Source: an uncultured Desulfobacterium sp. (lineage in GTDB: Bacteria > Desulfobacterota > Desulfobacteria > Desulfobacterales > Desulfobacteraceae). From it: a DNA stretch of 14,167 bases. Positions 13,302 through 14,167 of this stretch are shown in pieces. The DNA is taken from positions 1-14,167 of the forward strand of contig CAKZLA010000072.1 in the NCBI GenBank assembly GCA_937124525.1, read 5' to 3'. Made by a program: the position numbers and the translations under genes. The stretch's first letter is position 1. Each line of letters starts with the position of its first letter. The notes below the pieces were generated by a model that was not told where the DNA came from, made no database searches, and saw nothing but the letters and a program-made list of their open reading frames with translations.

Positions 13302-14167
13302 TTGGCCATAAAATCAAACAAAATCTGTGATCAGTTGATCAAAGCAGGAAGATGTGCTCTTGGGGGACTGATCTGTCTTTTTTACATTGCCGGTGGGGTT
13401 TGGGCAGATACCGCTGATAACACCCTTCTCATGTTTGTGGGTGAAGATCTTTCCGTGGTGACGGTTGCCTCCCGATATCCGGAATCCCCCTCTGCGGCAC
13501 CGGCCATTGTAACCGTGGTGGACAAAAAGCGTATTAAGACCTATGGGTATCAAACCCTTGGAGAGTTGCTCTCTTTTGAGGCGGGTTTTCATATGATCCA
13601 GCGGGCGAGCGGACCTGTTCCTTATTTAAGGGGAATTCCCGATGGCATTTTGTTCTTCTATGATGGCGTTCCCATGCCCGCAGGGGCTTCGGGTACCACC
13701 CGATCCATCAATCCGCTTGGCCTTGAAATGGCATTGGACAATATAAAACAGGTTGAGATCATCAGGGGTGCCGGATCGGTTCTCTGGGGGGCAGATGCCT
13801 TTGCCGGCATTGTGAACATTGTACCCCTTACAGGCAGGGATGCCCCCGGGATAAAGGTCAAGTACACCATTGGCTCCAATGACCTTAAAACCGGATATTT
13901 CAGCGCTGGCAGGTCCGGACAGAAATGGAACTCATTTTTGTCTGCCAGGGTTGCACAAAACACATTTCCCACAAAGAACTATTTCGTTTATCAAACTGGG
14001 GATGACGGAACGCTGTCCACCGAAGAGGCTAAGATATCCAACTCCAGATATTTTGAAATTTCCGCCAATGCACAGCTTGACGACTGGCTTACACTTTCCG
14101 GTCGGTTTTCCGATTTTACCAGCAAATATACAGTGGAAGATATCAATGGGTTTCGCTGGAAGGGCGA
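13302..14167 (+). CDS. TonB-dependent outer-membrane receptor, N-terminal part
   Basis: The frame is open from the proposed TTG (GGGG 6 nt upstream) to the window end, so 288 residues are visible and the barrel C-terminus is missing. Residues 1-36 look like a signal peptide: basic N-terminus, hydrophobic GGLICLFYIAGG, cleavage near VWA. A TonB-box-like stretch follows (MFVGEDLSVVTVASRYPE). The plug domain continues with TLGELLSFEAGF, RGIPDGILFFYDGVPMP, and VEIIRGAGSVLWGADAFAGIVNI, the classic plug signature. The first barrel strands follow. Such receptors import iron complexes, cobalamin or other scarce ligands across the outer membrane using TonB energy; the ligand is not readable here. Its place behind a binding protein and a two-component system suggests a regulated uptake module. 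The start is uncertain because no ATG with a ribosome-binding site precedes the signal peptide. Confidence 0.9.
   Translation, partial: MAIKSNKICDQLIKAGRCALGGLICLFYIAGGVWADTADNTLLMFVGEDLSVVTVASRYPESPSAAPAIVTVVDKKRIKTYGYQTLGELLSFEAGFHMIQRASGPVPYLRGIPDGILFFYDGVPMPAGASGTTRSINPLGLEMALDNIKQVEIIRGAGSVLWGADAFAGIVNIVPLTGRDAPGIKVKYTIGSNDLKTGYFSAGRSGQKWNSFLSARVAQNTFPTKNYFVYQTGDDGTLSTEEAKISNSRYFEISANAQLDDWLTLSGRFSDFTSKYTVEDINGFRWKG

Overview
The window looks like chromosomal DNA of a Gram-negative bacterium, most likely a Desulfobacterota (Desulfobacteraceae-like) species. Visible evidence for a Gram-negative cell is a TonB-dependent outer-membrane receptor, a periplasmic binding protein and an NtrC-type (sigma54) response regulator. 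The phylum is an inference from the style of the receptor N-terminus and the gene mix. The 16S fragment is too short to place the organism. Coding regions are of moderate GC and the gaps are markedly AT-rich. Four of the eight protein genes appear to start at TTG or GTG.

Region 1 (1-6110, all minus strand). The first 62 nt of a 16S rRNA gene sit at the left edge, preceded by a sigma70-type promoter and a boxA-like leader. Upstream of that lies a tight operon of three genes: a DUF2760 membrane protein (5184-5975), an Hsp70-family protein (3368-5170), and a larger Hsp70-family protein with a long C-terminal extension of the DUF3731 type (455-3358). Gaps are 13 and 9 nt, each filled by a Shine-Dalgarno sequence, so the products probably work together as a specialised chaperone pair with a membrane-anchored partner. 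I see no clear terminator between this operon and the rRNA promoter.

Region 2 (6365-8376, minus strand). A small secreted ComEA-like helix-hairpin-helix protein and a UDP-glucuronate 4-epimerase-like sugar nucleotide epimerase stand alone, separated by about 740 nt without a gene.

Region 3 (8377-9244). A long AT-rich divergent gap holds a 130-nt element bounded by an 11-bp perfect inverted repeat, a dispersed repeat copy, a 16-bp perfect palindrome touching a TATAAT box, and a near-consensus promoter for the next operon.

Region 4 (9245-14167, plus strand). An ABC_sub_bind-type periplasmic protein overlaps a membrane histidine kinase by 4 nt. A NtrC-family sigma54 response regulator and a TonB-dependent receptor cut by the window end follow. 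No ABC permease or ATPase is visible. The simplest reading is a sensing and uptake module: the binding protein presents a ligand to the kinase, which controls the regulator, and the receptor next door is the natural target.

The most interesting unexplained structure is noncoding: a 27-40 bp motif in three same-strand copies (381-420, 5997-6023, 8752-8787), two of which bracket the Hsp70 operon, and the palindromic elements of the 8.5-8.9 kb gap.
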